DNA of 64,000 nt from Pandoraea terrigena (GCF_902459705.1 NZ_CABPRU010000014.1:1-64000); one strand, 5' to 3'. Counted from the stretch's first letter, positions 25,039-35,074 are shown. Notes: generated from the sequence alone by a model not told the origin. Translations and numbers: made by a program.

Positions 25039-26049
25039 TTATTGCACGAACTGGTTGGTGAACAGGTCGGCCGGGTTCGACTTCTGGCGAATGACCTTTT
25101 CCTGCGCATAGAAGTCCTGGAGCTTCGTCACGCGCGCCGGATCGAACGCACCGAGACGCTGCTGCCCCGGATAAACGTTGCGGGCGTAATACGTCAGGAT
25201 CTTCTCGATCTCGGCCTCCTTGCCCTTGTAACCCGGCACGGTCGCGCAGTATTCCTTGGCCGCGCCCGCCGGGTCGCGCATGATCTCGGCCACCGACTTG
25301 ATCGTGGCGCGAACGAACTTGCGGACCATCTCCGGCCGCTCGGCGATGGTCTTGTCCGAGGCCAGGATCGCCTGCGCCATGCCGGGGAAATACTTGTCGG
25401 TCGAGGTCATGGTGACCTTCACGCCAGCGTCTTCGATATTCTGCGCCCACTCCGGCGTGCCCACCATCGCTTCGGCCTTGCCCGTGGCCACCTGCTGCCA
25501 CACGCCCGCCGGGCCGGCGCCCTGGATGCGCACGTCGTTACGCGTGAGCCCTGCGGAAGCCAGCACGCCCAGCGTCGCGTAGAAGCCAGTGTCCTGATAG
25601 GCCAGCACCGTGATCGTCTTGCCCTTCAGATCGGCGGGCGACTTGATGTTCGCGTCGTCGCGCACGACCAATTGGTGCAGCGTGCGCCCGCCCAGCAACG
25701 CCACGCCCTTGATGGGAATGCCGTTCGGACGCAGCACGATCGGCGTGTCACCCAGTCCGCCGCCCAGATCGCCGTTGCCGGAGGCGAGCTGCTTGCCGAC
25801 GTCGGCCCCCCCCTGCACGGTCAGCCAGCGCACCGACAACCCTTCCGCCGCGTAGTAGCCCTTCTTCTCGGCCAGCATCAGCGGCGCGAAGGCCGGCAGA
25901 TTGGCCGGGGCCGGGAGCAGATAGGTAATCTGCTGGGTAGCCGGCTGCGCCATCACCGGCGCCGCCAGGCTCGTCAGTCCGGCCACGGCGCACAGGCCAA
26001 CAGCACGACGCGCGCGGCGCGCCAACGATCCACGGAAAATCGACAACAT
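25039..26049 (-). CDS. ABC transporter substrate-binding protein, SsuA/NMT1 type
   Basis: The 336-residue periplasmic binding protein has an N-terminal signal peptide (AVGLCAVAGLTSLAAPVMAQ, cleavage near residue 34). NMT1/SsuA-like features follow: PAFAPLMLAEKKGYYAAEGL, GGADVGKQLASGNGDLG and DLKGKTITVLAYQDTG. It captures the growth substrate for the permease and ATPase encoded at 34253-35944 at the other end of the unit. Members bind sulfonates, nitrate, thiamine precursors or aromatic acids, so specificity is open. ATG 26049 gives the signal peptide; upstream open frame is spurious. Confidence 0.87.
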   Translation of the reverse strand: MLSIFRGSLARRARRAVGLCAVAGLTSLAAPVMAQPATQQITYLLPAPANLPAFAPLMLAEKKGYYAAEGLSVRWLTVQGGADVGKQLASGNGDLGGGLGDTPIVLRPNGIPIKGVALLGGRTLHQLVVRDDANIKSPADLKGKTITVLAYQDTGFYATLGVLASAGLTRNDVRIQGAGPAGVWQQVATGKAEAMVGTPEWAQNIEDAGVKVTMTSTDKYFPGMAQAILASDKTIAERPEMVRKFVRATIKSVAEIMRDPAGAAKEYCATVPGYKGKEAEIEKILTYYARNVYPGQQRLGAFDPARVTKLQDFYAQEKVIRQKSNPADLFTNQFVQ

Positions 26050-26123
26050 ATCTCTGCCTCGCTCAAGTATCGGATGACCGCAATACCCTGTGCATTGCGG
26101 CTTGTTCTGCCACTTCGTGACGC

Positions 26124-27620
26124 TCAGACCTTGCCCGCCCACGCGAGCGGGCCGTCGTTGATACCCCAATAGAGGCTCTTCTGGTTCGTGTACTCCAGCA
26201 ACCCCAGACGCCCCTTCTCACGCCCCATGCCGCTTTCCTTCCAGCCGCCGAACGGCGTCGAGATGGAAAACTGCTTGTAGGTGTTGATCCAGACAGTACC
26301 GGTCTCGAGCGCACGCCCGATACGCCAGGCGCGCTTGTAGTCGCGTGTCCATATCCCCGCCGCAAGACCGTAGACGCTGTCGTTGGCCTCGGCCAGCAGG
26401 TCGTCTTCATTCTCGAACGGCAGCACGGCCAGCACCGGGCCGAAGATTTCTTCCTGCACCATGCGCGCCTGGTTCGTCAGGCCCGCAATAATGGTCGGCC
26501 GGTAGAAGTAGCCCTTCTCGCGGCCGTCGCCCGCCGGACGTTCGCCGCCGCACAGCAGGCGGCCGCCCTCTTCCAGCCCGATGGCGACATAGCGCTCGAT
26601 CGACTCGCGATGCGACGCCGTCACCAGCGGCCCCATCTGCGTGTCTTCCCGCAGCGGATCGCCCACGCGCAGTTGCTTCGCGCCGGCCACAAGCCGCTCG
26701 ACGAACGTGTCGAAGATGGCCTTGTGCACGAACAGACGCGAGCCCGCGATGCACGATTCGCCCGACGAACTGAAGATGCCGTAGAGCACACCGGCGACCG
26801 CATGATCGATGTCGGCATCTTCGAACACGATGGTCGGCGACTTGCCGCCGAGTTCGAGCGAGACCGGCATAAGCTTTTCCGCCGCCAGCCGCGCAATGCC
26901 TCGGCCAACTTCAGTGCCGCCGGTGAACGCGACTTTCTTGACCTTGGGATGGCGCACCAGGATGTCGCCGATGACCGAGCCTTTGCCCGGCAACACCGAG
27001 AGCACGCCGCGCGGCACACCGGCGGCTTCGCAGATGCGACCCAGTTCGAGCGAAGCAAGCGGCGTGACTTCCGCCGGCTTGAGCACCACGGCATTCCCCG
27101 CGGCGAGCGCCGGGGCAAGCTTCTGTGCGTCCGACGCAATCGGCGAATTCCACGGCGTAATGGCAGCAACGACGCCCAGCGGTTCGTGCACGCTCATCGT
27201 CAGGTAGTCGCCGCGCGATGGCGTGAGCGTTTCTTCCAGTGTCTCGAGGCACGCGGCGAAGTAGCGGAACGTGCTCGATGCACTCGCGACAAGCGCGCGC
27301 GTCTCGCTGATCGGCTTGCCGTTGTCGCGTCGCTGCAGATGCGCCAGTGCTTCGGCGCGCTGCGTGATGCCGTCGGCCACACGATGCAGCACCGCGGCGC
27401 GCTGATGCGGCTTCAAGCCCGCCCAGTCCGCGCGACGCCACGCCGCATCGGCCGCCTCGACGGCGTCGACCGCATCCTCGGCGCCGGCCGCCGCGATCTC
27501 GGCATTCACACTCTCGTCGGCCGGATACAGGCTCTGATAGCGCTTGCCGGTACCGGCGCGCCATTCGCCGCCGACCAGAATGTCGCTCGAAAACCCTTGC
27601 AGCAAATCTTGATGGCTCAT
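26124..27620 (-). CDS. aldehyde dehydrogenase family protein
   Basis: The 498-residue NAD(P)-dependent enzyme shows the full family pattern: ITPWNSPI near 155, catalytic Glu in SLELGGKSP near 257, catalytic Cys in SSGESCIAGSR near 290 and EIFGPVLAVLPF near 390. It probably oxidises a semialdehyde or aromatic aldehyde made in the ring-cleavage pathway; 2-hydroxymuconic or aminomuconic semialdehyde dehydrogenases are of this type. It lies 13 bases after the aspartate-dehydrogenase-like gene and 74 bases before the binding-protein gene. Confidence 0.92.
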   Translation of the reverse strand: MSHQDLLQGFSSDILVGGEWRAGTGKRYQSLYPADESVNAEIAAAGAEDAVDAVEAADAAWRRADWAGLKPHQRAAVLHRVADGITQRAEALAHLQRRDNGKPISETRALVASASSTFRYFAACLETLEETLTPSRGDYLTMSVHEPLGVVAAITPWNSPIASDAQKLAPALAAGNAVVLKPAEVTPLASLELGRICEAAGVPRGVLSVLPGKGSVIGDILVRHPKVKKVAFTGGTEVGRGIARLAAEKLMPVSLELGGKSPTIVFEDADIDHAVAGVLYGIFSSSGESCIAGSRLFVHKAIFDTFVERLVAGAKQLRVGDPLREDTQMGPLVTASHRESIERYVAIGLEEGGRLLCGGERPAGDGREKGYFYRPTIIAGLTNQARMVQEEIFGPVLAVLPFENEDDLLAEANDSVYGLAAGIWTRDYKRAWRIGRALETGTVWINTYKQFSISTPFGGWKESGMGREKGRLGLLEYTNQKSLYWGINDGPLAWAGKV

Positions 27621-27633
27621 GATGCTCTTCCTG

Positions 27634-28452
27634 CTAAATCACACAGTTCGCAACGCGGTTGCGTAGCGCGCGAATGGCCGAATAGGCGGTCAGTGCCGAC
27701 GTCTTGGGGTTGTCCGGCAACGGCTTGCCACACATCTCCAGCGACATCTCGCCGAACGCCCCGCGGGCGACGATATGGTGCACGTTGCGCGTACTTGCCG
27801 GGTCGGCGATCAGGCGCACGCGTGTCGCATCGAGTCCCAGTCCGGCGATGGCCACCGTCGCCGCCACGTTCGCGTTCTTCGGATACAGACGCGCCGCGTC
27901 ACGGGCGCTGCCTTCGAAAATCACGGTCGCGGTGGTGAGCGTCGCCAGATCGCAGACCTGCTCGGCCGGCGTGCCCTGCCAGCCCATCGGCGGCTTGCGC
28001 CCGGTGTACAGCACTTCATCCAGACCGCCTTCGCGGGCCGCGGCAATCGCATCGATGCCACCGATGGCGCCCGAGAGCAGCGTGACGGTCGACGCGCCGT
28101 CCTTGGCGGCCTGTTCCAGCGCGGCGAGCAGATCGGTGTCGGACAGCGCACCGATCGACGCCACCGCGCAATCCACCCCCGACTTGAGCAGCGGCACGAC
28201 GTGGCCCGACAGCGCGCTGTGCCCCGCGCATTCGAGCACGAAGTCTGGACGGCTGGAGAGCGCCTGTGCCGAACACACCACTTCGGTGTCCGCACGCACA
28301 CTCTCGCGAACGCGGGCGGCGGCATCCTCCGGCACGATCACGTGGCCAACGTGCAGATACGGATCGCTCGCGCACGCCTCGTAGACCTTCGAGCCGATCG
28401 CGCCGAAACCGATCAGCGCGACGTCAACGGGACGGTGGTTCAATTCATGCAT
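27634..28452 (-). CDS. aspartate dehydrogenase-like oxidoreductase
   Basis: The 272-residue protein has a Rossmann start [17 protein letters not shown], the segment [10 protein letters not shown] and the substrate-side pattern [18 protein letters not shown] typical of L-aspartate dehydrogenases (NadX type). That enzyme converts L-aspartate and NAD(P) to iminoaspartate, which hydrolyses to oxaloacetate and ammonia. The start ATG 28452 overlaps the TPP-enzyme stop by eight bases, indicating coupling. In a catabolic unit a related imine- or amine-forming reaction on another acid is equally possible. Confidence 0.83.
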   Translation of the reverse strand: MHELNHRPVDVALIGFGAIGSKVYEACASDPYLHVGHVIVPEDAAARVRESVRADTEVVCSAQALSSRPDFVLECAGHSALSGHVVPLLKSGVDCAVASIGALSDTDLLAALEQAAKDGASTVTLLSGAIGGIDAIAAAREGGLDEVLYTGRKPPMGWQGTPAEQVCDLATLTTATVIFEGSARDAARLYPKNANVAATVAIAGLGLDATRVRLIADPASTRNVHHIVARGAFGEMSLEMCGKPLPDNPKTSALTAYSAIRALRNRVANCVI

Positions 28453-30097
28453 TCGCGGGCTCCCGGACCGGCGGACCGGCAAAGTGCGACGCAAAGCTGC
28501 CGACCGACAGCATGTCCACTTCGAGCAGTACCGGGCCGTCGTGGGCCACGGCGCGCGCAACGGCTGCTTCCGCCTGATCGATGGCCGTAATGCGCTCGTG
28601 CTTGAGCTGCAGGCTCGCGCAGAACGCTGCGAAGTCCGGCTGGTGAAGTTGCACGTAGTGACGGCGGCCGCCGTACTGCGCGTCCTGGATGTTGCGGATC
28701 ACGCCGTAGCACTGATCGTTCATCAGCAGGATCACGACAGGCGCCTTTTCCTGCACCGCGGTGGCGAGTTCGCCCACGTTGACCATCAGGCCGCCGTCGC
28801 CGCACAGGGCAATGGTCTTCTTTGCGTTGCCCGCGAGCGCCGCGCCGATCCCCATCTGCATACCCTGGCCAATCCCGCCGCCCAGGGCGTGCACGCCGGC
28901 GCGCGGCGAGAAGATCTTCAGCAGACGATTGCCCCATGTGCTGTTCGAGATCGTGACGTCGCGCACCCAGTTGAAGTCGCGGCCCAGCGCGCCTTGCAGG
29001 GCGGCGACGAGCTGGCGGTAAGGGCCAAGGCCTTCGGCAACCTGCTTGACCGCCACCTCGCGAGCGGCCGCGAGATCGGCATGGAACGCCGGATCGATCG
29101 ACAGACGCCCTTGCAGACGGTCAGCCAGCGCGTTCAGCACGCTTGCGGCATCGCCCTGGATGAACAGGTCGTTGCGGTAGCCACGACCGTCCGCCAGGCC
29201 ATCGGCGTCGACGCGATAGAGCGGGCGCGGCAGCGCGAGCTTGTACTTGAGCGTTTCGTTGCCGCGCAGACGCGAGCCGACCACGAGCACGGCGTCGCAA
29301 GTCTTGTAGAACTTCTCGACCGTCGGATGGATGTTGAAAGCGCCGAGCGTGGCGGCATGATCTTCCGGCACGATGCCGCGACCCTGCACACTGGTGACCA
29401 CGCCAAAGCCCATGTCGACCAGACGCTTGACGGCGGCTTCGGCACCGCGCGCACCACCGCCCAGCCACAACATCGGACGATGCGCGGCGGCCAGCTTGTC
29501 GGCCAGTTCGGCCACGCGGGCGTCGTCGTGCGTCGGCACCGAGATGTGCGGCGCACCCAGATCGGCGGGCCATTCGATTTCCGCCGCCTGGATGTCGATG
29601 GGAATCTCCACGCTCACCGGGCCGGCCGGCGCCGTGAGCGCGGCGCGCACGGCGTCACGCACGGTCGAGAGCGCAGTGTCGACGCAACGCACGCGGTAGG
29701 CCGCCTTCGAGATCGCATGCAGCATGCTGAGCTGATCCGGCGCTTCGTGGATATAGGCGAGATCGCGGTCGAGGAACTCGGTTTCGATCTGGCCGGTAAT
29801 GTGCAGCACCGGCGTGCCGGCGGTGAGGGCTTCGACCATCGCGCCAGCCGCATTGCCGGCGGCGGTGCCCGTGCTCGTGAAGGCCACGCCGAGGCCGCCC
29901 GAGACACGGGCCAGGCCATCGGCCATGTTCAGCGCGCCGGCTTCGCCGCGCGCGCCGACGTAGCGGATCTTTTCGCGACGCGCGATGGCGTCCAGGATCG
30001 GCATGTTGTGAATCGAGATCACGCCGAATGCGGTCTTCACACCGCACTGCTCGAGAAACGCCGCGATGACTTCGCCGACGGTGGTTGTGTTAGACAT
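28445..30097 (-). CDS. thiamine pyrophosphate-dependent enzyme (acetolactate synthase/decarboxylase-like)
   Basis: The 550-residue protein has three domains. The N-terminal Pyr domain carries the catalytic Glu in [14 protein letters not shown] near residue 48. A central domain contains [13 protein letters not shown]. The C-terminal PP domain has the TPP motif [15 protein letters not shown] ending in MND near 440-470. Relatives include acetolactate synthases and benzoylformate or sulfopyruvate decarboxylases. In this unit it probably decarboxylates a 2-keto acid to the aldehyde used by the neighbouring dehydrogenase (inference). The start overlaps the SDR gene by eight bases. Confidence 0.87.
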   Translation of the reverse strand: MSNTTTVGEVIAAFLEQCGVKTAFGVISIHNMPILDAIARREKIRYVGARGEAGALNMADGLARVSGGLGVAFTSTGTAAGNAAGAMVEALTAGTPVLHITGQIETEFLDRDLAYIHEAPDQLSMLHAISKAAYRVRCVDTALSTVRDAVRAALTAPAGPVSVEIPIDIQAAEIEWPADLGAPHISVPTHDDARVAELADKLAAAHRPMLWLGGGARGAEAAVKRLVDMGFGVVTSVQGRGIVPEDHAATLGAFNIHPTVEKFYKTCDAVLVVGSRLRGNETLKYKLALPRPLYRVDADGLADGRGYRNDLFIQGDAASVLNALADRLQGRLSIDPAFHADLAAAREVAVKQVAEGLGPYRQLVAALQGALGRDFNWVRDVTISNSTWGNRLLKIFSPRAGVHALGGGIGQGMQMGIGAALAGNAKKTIALCGDGGLMVNVGELATAVQEKAPVVILLMNDQCYGVIRNIQDAQYGGRRHYVQLHQPDFAAFCASLQLKHERITAIDQAEAAVARAVAHDGPVLLEVDMLSVGSFASHFAGPPVREPANA

Positions 30098-30896
30098 GTC
30101 TTGCCAAGCCTCCGGAAACATCGATGTGGCTGCCCGTCGTATAGGACGACTGCGGGCTTGCCAGGAAAAAGATCGCTGCGGCCGCCTCTTCAGGCCTGCC
30201 CAGACGTTGCAACTGGATTTGCTTCTTGCGGGCCAACTCGCCGGTCCATGCCTCCCAGGTCTTGCCTTCGCCCTGCGCGGCGTGGCGCCGGCGCCACTGG
30301 CCCGACTCCACCAGTCCGATCAGGATGCTGTTGACGCGCACGCCATCCGGCGCGAACTCGCTCGCCATCGAGCGCACCAGGTTCTGGATCCCCGCGCGCG
30401 CCGACGACGTCGCCACCATGTGCGGCTCCGGCTGGAGCGCAAGCAGCGAGTTGACGCAGACGATGGCGGCGTCCCCCGTCTCGCGTGCCGCCTCGCGCAG
30501 CATCGGCAGGCAGGCGCGCGTCGTGCGAATGACGCTGAAGTACTTCAGTTCCAGCTCTTCGCGCCAGGCGTCGTCGGTCGTGTCGGCAAACGTCGACACG
30601 CGGCCTTGCCCGGCGTTGTTGACAAGCATGTCGAGACGACCGAACTCGCGACGAATGCGCTCGGCCAGCGCCGCGACGTCGTTCGCATCGAGCACGTCGC
30701 ACTGCGCGGCGATGAGGCGTGCCTCGGGGTGGCACTCGCGCAGGCGGGCTTCGGCTTGCGCCAGCCGCTCGGGGTTGCGGCCGCAGATGGCCACCGCGGC
30801 ACCGGCGTCGAGCAGGCGCTCTGCCGTCGCGAGGCCGATGCCGGACGAGCCGCCCGTGACCAGCGCCGCGCGTTGGGTGAGGTCGATCTTGATCAT
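30090..30896 (-). CDS. atypical SDR family protein lacking the Tyr-Lys pair
   Basis: The 268-residue protein has the SDR cofactor motif TGGSSGIG, CDVLDANDV and NNAGQG. At the catalytic segment the Ser is present in CVNSLLAL, but the position of YxxxK reads TSSAR: Tyr is Thr and Lys is Arg. C-terminal SDR features (GVRVNSI, TTGSHIDVSGG) are normal. It may use another residue, bind a cofactor without classical hydride chemistry, or act as a lyase or isomerase. It overlaps the IclR stop (ATGA) and the TPP-enzyme start. Confidence 0.85.
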   Translation of the reverse strand: MIKIDLTQRAALVTGGSSGIGLATAERLLDAGAAVAICGRNPERLAQAEARLRECHPEARLIAAQCDVLDANDVAALAERIRREFGRLDMLVNNAGQGRVSTFADTTDDAWREELELKYFSVIRTTRACLPMLREAARETGDAAIVCVNSLLALQPEPHMVATSSARAGIQNLVRSMASEFAPDGVRVNSILIGLVESGQWRRRHAAQGEGKTWEAWTGELARKKQIQLQRLGRPEEAAAAIFFLASPQSSYTTGSHIDVSGGLARHV

Positions 30897-31834
30897 TTCA
30901 ATCCCAGTGACTTCATGTAGGGGGTGGCACGGCCGTCGCTGCCTGGCCGGTAGTTCAGGCGGTGCGACAGGGCGTCGGCCGCTTCGCGCACCTGTCCGAT
31001 CAGACCCGCGTCGAGCACCGACGCGTCGATGGTGGCGCGTGGAATGGTGACGGTGATGGCCGCGCAGATGCGTCCCGCGTCGTTGCGCACCGGTGCGCTC
31101 ACCACGCTGATGCCGCGCTCGAACGACGACGCCGACACGGCGTAGCCACGCTCGGCGTCTTCGCGCACGCGCTCGAATAGTTCCGTGACCGTCTCAGGCG
31201 TCTGCGGCGTGTATTTGTCGAGCATCTTTTCGGGATACAGCGCGCGAAGCTCGGCCAGCGTCAGGTCGCCCATCAGCACATGGCCGTGCACGGTCGCGTG
31301 CGCCGGCAGACGCGTGCCGACATTGACCTTGATCGAATTGAACACGCCCGCCACGCTCTGCGCCTTCGCCACGAACACAATGTCGCGACCGTCGCGGATC
31401 ACGATGTGCGATGTGAGCTGGGTGGCGTCGCGCAGGCGTTCGATAATCGGAATGCCCAGATCGGTCAACTCGAGCGAACTGAGATATTCAAAGCCCAGGC
31501 GCAGCACGGCCACGCCCAGACGGAAATTCTTTTCGCTGCCCGCACGCTCCAGGAAGCCCATCGCTTCGAGCGTCTGCAACAAGCGGAAGACGGTCGTACG
31601 CGGAATGCCCAGCCGTTGCGACAGCTCCGGCGCACTGAACACCGGCTCGCGTGGCGAGAATTGCGTGAGAATGCGCAGGCCGCGCTCGAGACCAGGCACC
31701 AGGTAGCGCGTCTCGGTGGCCGCGCCGTCGACAAGCTCATCGCCCTCGCCTTGCATCGCGTGCTCGTTCGGCGCATCGCTTTCGGTGAGCACCTCGGCCG
31801 TGGCCGTGGTGCGCTTCTGGGTTGCCGGTGCCAT
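30893..31834 (-). CDS. IclR family transcriptional regulator
   Basis: The 313-residue regulator has an N-terminal winged HTH (GLERGLRILTQF, APELSQRLGIPRTTVFRLLQ, residues about 45-105) and a C-terminal effector domain (LPAHATVHGHVLMG, SSFERGISVVSAPVRN). It lies inside the catabolic unit, one base after the hydrolase stop and overlapping the SDR start, so it would be co-expressed. The 18-bp palindromes at 36043 and 37460 are candidate binding sites. The effector would probably be the pathway substrate or an intermediate. Confidence 0.9.
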   Translation of the reverse strand: MAPATQKRTTATAEVLTESDAPNEHAMQGEGDELVDGAATETRYLVPGLERGLRILTQFSPREPVFSAPELSQRLGIPRTTVFRLLQTLEAMGFLERAGSEKNFRLGVAVLRLGFEYLSSLELTDLGIPIIERLRDATQLTSHIVIRDGRDIVFVAKAQSVAGVFNSIKVNVGTRLPAHATVHGHVLMGDLTLAELRALYPEKMLDKYTPQTPETVTELFERVREDAERGYAVSASSFERGISVVSAPVRNDAGRICAAITVTIPRATIDASVLDAGLIGQVREAADALSHRLNYRPGSDGRATPYMKSLGLK

Positions 31835-31835
31835 T

Positions 31836-32744
31836 TCAACGCGCTCCTGCCGTGATACGTTCGAGCCACGCGGCGAGCGCCGCATTCAGAACGTCCGGCG
31901 TTTCGATATACGACGCGTGTCCCGCGCCTTCGATGATGTCCAGCGGCACACCGGCCACGTCGGCGATCGCCCGGCACGCCGACGGGGGCGTCACGGCATC
32001 CTGCGCGCCGACAGCCACCGCGACCGGGCCCGCATTCGTCGCGACGTATTGCGCCAGCGCGCCGGCGACATCGCCATTCGAGAGCAGATGCGTCGCCTGA
32101 CGGTAGCCCTCAGGCAGCACGCGTGCCATGTTCCATTTCACCCACGCACGGGGCAGGGTCGCCGCATCGGGGGCGACGAGGTTGTCGCTGCGCTCACGCG
32201 CCATGCCGGCCGGGCCGAGCTTGTCGAGCATCGCCAGGCGACTGTCACGCTTGGTCAAACGCACCTGCGCATCGGCCTTGCCGTAGCCGCCTGCCGGCGA
32301 GCAGAGAAAGAGCCCGCGCACACGCTGAGGCGCACGACTCGCAAACTGCGTCGCCATGATCGCGCCCAGCGAATGACCGACGAGCGCGACACGCGCCAGC
32401 CCCAGCGCATCGAGCCACGCCTCGAGGGCATCGGCGTAGGCGTCGGCGTGCGGTTCGGCGTCGGCGACGTTCGTCGTCTGCCCGTAGCCCGGCGCATCCC
32501 ATGCGTACAGCGCGGCCTTCAGGCCCGTGGCTTCGAATTGGGCCAGCCACGACGCCGCGCCGGATCCGATGCCGTGCAGCATCACGACCGGCATGGCGCC
32601 CTCGGCTCGCGTTCCCGCGCTGCGATAGCCGACGGTGCCCGCGCGCGTGGCGACGGTGCGGTACGGGAAGACGTCCAGACGCGCGCGTAGCGGCGCGACG
32701 ACGGCGTCTTCGGGTACTTCGGACGGAAAGGCTTCGGCTTGCAT
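31836..32744 (-). CDS. alpha/beta fold hydrolase
   Basis: The 302-residue hydrolase has the oxyanion segment VMLHGIGSGAASW, the nucleophile elbow VGHSLGAIMA near 130 and the C-terminal His in GAGHASYIETP. It resembles meta-cleavage product hydrolases and lactone hydrolases (MhpC/PcaD-like). With an extradiol-type dioxygenase in the same unit, cleavage of a ring-fission product is a reasonable reading. ATG 32744 (MQAEAFPSEV) is preferred over 32813. It is followed directly by the IclR gene. Confidence 0.85.
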   Translation of the reverse strand: MQAEAFPSEVPEDAVVAPLRARLDVFPYRTVATRAGTVGYRSAGTRAEGAMPVVMLHGIGSGAASWLAQFEATGLKAALYAWDAPGYGQTTNVADAEPHADAYADALEAWLDALGLARVALVGHSLGAIMATQFASRAPQRVRGLFLCSPAGGYGKADAQVRLTKRDSRLAMLDKLGPAGMARERSDNLVAPDAATLPRAWVKWNMARVLPEGYRQATHLLSNGDVAGALAQYVATNAGPVAVAVGAQDAVTPPSACRAIADVAGVPLDIIEGAGHASYIETPDVLNAALAAWLERITAGAR

Positions 32745-32844
32745 GGCTTGGACTGGACGTCTGGCTTCGTGAATTCCTGCCGGTGTGGCGCTTGCGACGG
32801 GCAAGCCCCTCACCGGACGTTCCGGGACAACGGCCCCCGGCGGC

Positions 32845-33402
32845 TTACTTCAGATCGCGCTTGATCTGCGCGAGCGGCGAATCGGGCGGATACGTCGGCG
32901 TGACCGGTTTTTGCGAGCCGAGCATCACGCACATGAGCGCGTCTTCGTCACCGATGTTGATTTCCGTGCGATACACGCCCGGCGGCACCGAGATCAGGTC
33001 GCGTTCGCCAAGAATGGCTTCCCACGTTTCGCCGTCGCGCTCGCAGATCACCTTCATCTTGCCGCGCATCACGAAGAAGATTTCCTCGACATCCATATGG
33101 ATGTGGCTCGGGCCGATGTTGCCGGCCGGGATCACCATCGTCGAGAACGTGAAGTGACCGGCGGGCACCGTGTTGACGTCCTTGGCCACCCCCGTGCCGC
33201 CCGTGCCGACGTAGCGCATTTGCGCACGGCGGTACTTCGGGTCGTAGTCGGCCTGGAACTTCAGCGCGTCCCAGTCGTATTTGCGCGTCGAGAAGCGGGC
33301 TACGCGCGTGTCCAGCCAGTCGCCGAACGCCTGGCCTTCGGCCTGCGTCCAGCTCTCGACGGCCTGCGGCGTCGCGGTGTTTTTAGCGTCGGCTTGCGCC
33401 AT
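32845..33402 (-). CDS. cupin domain-containing protein
   Basis: The 185-residue protein has a single cupin from about residue 80. Cupin motif 1 is GPSHIHMDVEEIFFVMRGKM, with two His and Glu as likely metal ligands; motif 2 is around VPPGVYRTEINIG and lacks an obvious third His. The N-terminal 75 residues are polar with WTQAEGQAFGDWLDTR. Cupins in aromatic clusters can be dioxygenases, isomerases or sugar-type epimerases. It lies between an SDR gene (40 bases) and the hydrolase gene (100 bases). The reaction is not deducible. Confidence 0.78.
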   Translation of the reverse strand: MAQADAKNTATPQAVESWTQAEGQAFGDWLDTRVARFSTRKYDWDALKFQADYDPKYRRAQMRYVGTGGTGVAKDVNTVPAGHFTFSTMVIPAGNIGPSHIHMDVEEIFFVMRGKMKVICERDGETWEAILGERDLISVPPGVYRTEINIGDEDALMCVMLGSQKPVTPTYPPDSPLAQIKRDLK

Positions 33403-33442
33403 GGTCTAACTCCTTGAAGGCGTTGCGAATAAGGACGGCTCG

Positions 33443-34234
33443 TCAGGGCATCACGAAGCCGCCGTTGACGGGCAGCACCTGCCCGGTCACGAAACGGGAA
33501 GCATCGGAGAGCAGGAACAGCACTGGGCCGATCACGTCGTCGGGCACCTGGGCGCGCGGCAGCGCACGTCCCTCCAGGTAATGACGATGGCGCTCGACGG
33601 GCACGTAGGCCGTCGCTTCCACCTCGACGAGTCCGGGCGCGATGGCGTTGACGGTGATGCCATCCGGGCCGAGTTCGCGGGCGAGCGAACGTGTCATTGC
33701 CATCACGGCGCCCTTGCTGGCCGTGTAAGCGAGCAGACGCGGTGCGCCCCACAGCGCGGTATCCGACGCGATGTTCACGACGCGCCCCTGTCCCGATGCG
33801 CGCAGGAACGGCAGCGCCGCCATCGTCATGAGCCAGGTGCCGCGCACATTGACGTTCATGACCGCATCCCAGGTCTCGATGCTCAACTCGGCGGCCAGCT
33901 TTCCGCCCGAGTTGGTGATCGCGCCGTTGTTGACCAGCCCGTCGATGCCGCCCATGCGCTCGGCAGCCACATTGCCAGCCGCGTCCACCGATGCCGGATC
34001 GGACAGATCGACGCGCACGAAATACACGGCATGACCCGCGCCGCTCAGCTCGGCCGCAAGCGCCTCGCCGGCCTGCGAGGCGATATCGGCGATCGTCACT
34101 TGCGCACCCCGTGCCACGGCGGCACGGACGAACCCTTCGCCAAGGCCACGCGCGCCACCGGTAATCAGCAGCTTCTTGCCGTTGAGCGGCGCCAGCGTGT
34201 CGGCGTCGAGCGGGAGGATGGGCAGTTCGTTCAC
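33443..34234 (-). CDS. SDR family oxidoreductase
   Basis: The 263-residue classical short-chain dehydrogenase has GGARGLGEG near residue 26, VNNGAIT, the Ser in NIASDTALW and the Tyr-Lys pair in YTASKGAV. The C-terminus FVTGQVLPVNGGFVMP is typical. Unlike the second SDR in this unit it keeps all catalytic residues. It could dehydrogenate a cis-dihydrodiol or another alcohol intermediate. It follows the permease gene by 18 bases. Confidence 0.88.
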   Translation of the reverse strand: MNELPILPLDADTLAPLNGKKLLITGGARGLGEGFVRAAVARGAQVTIADIASQAGEALAAELSGAGHAVYFVRVDLSDPASVDAAGNVAAERMGGIDGLVNNGAITNSGGKLAAELSIETWDAVMNVNVRGTWLMTMAALPFLRASGQGRVVNIASDTALWGAPRLLAYTASKGAVMAMTRSLARELGPDGITVNAIAPGLVEVEATAYVPVERHRHYLEGRALPRAQVPDDVIGPVLFLLSDASRFVTGQVLPVNGGFVMP

Positions 34235-34252
34235 GTTGAAATTCCTTGTCGC

Positions 34253-35035
34253 TCAGGCGATGTTCATGGCGGCACGCGGCACGTAGTGCAGCGCGCGGCG
34301 CTCCAGCCAGACCACGGCGGCGTATGCCGCGATACCGATGACGGTGAGCCCCGCGATGGAGACGAACACCATCGCGGTATTGCCCTGGCCTTCGCCGTAG
34401 ACCAGCAGGTAGCCCAGGCCGCGGTCTCCACCGACCAGTTCGCCCACGGTCACGCCGATCACGGCCAGCGTCGACGCGATGCGCAAGCCCGCGAAGAGCG
34501 CCTGCATGGCCGACGGGAATTCAACGAAGCGGAAGATCTGCCAGCGACGGCCGCACAGGGCACGCACCAGGTTGACCATGTCCGGGTCGACGGCGCGCAC
34601 GGCACCGAGCACGTTGATCATGACGGGGAAGAAGACGATCAGCACGGCCACGAGGATCTTCGGGTAGATCGTGTAGCCCATCCACATGACGAACAGCGGG
34701 GCAAACGCGACCTTCGGTGCGATCTGCAGCGCGAGGATGTACGGCGAGAGCATGGCTTCGGTCGACGGCGACAGGCCCAGGATCACACCGATCATCACAC
34801 CCAGTGCCGAGCCGATCACGAAGCCCGCGATCACTTCGAGCGCCGTCACACCAATGTGCAGCCACAGGTTCTCGACCTGGAACATACGGACGCCTTCGAC
34901 CACGGTCGACGACAGCTTGGGCAGCACGAACTCGGGCACGCCGAGCGCCGTCGGGCCCCATTGCCAGACGGCCGCGAAGATCAGCAGCAACGCGAAGCTG
35001 CCAACGGTCAGTTGCGTTTTGGAAAGGGATTTCAT
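34253..35035 (-). CDS. ABC transporter permease, SsuC/TauC type
   Basis: The 260-residue inner-membrane subunit has about six hydrophobic segments. The EAA loop contacting the ATPase is visible around LVRALCGRRWQIFRFVEFPS near 170. It belongs with the ATPase gene 39 bases upstream and with the distant binding protein at 25039-26049. The set imports a small organic anion. Confidence 0.9.
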   Translation of the reverse strand: MKSLSKTQLTVGSFALLLIFAAVWQWGPTALGVPEFVLPKLSSTVVEGVRMFQVENLWLHIGVTALEVIAGFVIGSALGVMIGVILGLSPSTEAMLSPYILALQIAPKVAFAPLFVMWMGYTIYPKILVAVLIVFFPVMINVLGAVRAVDPDMVNLVRALCGRRWQIFRFVEFPSAMQALFAGLRIASTLAVIGVTVGELVGGDRGLGYLLVYGEGQGNTAMVFVSIAGLTVIGIAAYAAVVWLERRALHYVPRAAMNIA

Positions 35036-35074
35036 AGCGAGGATTCCTGTGTCTTGCAGTGTCGTGTGCGAGGA

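Noticed and set aside
28484-30334. 616-codon plus-strand open frame
   Set aside because: It is antisense to the TPP-dependent enzyme and has no protein-like features.
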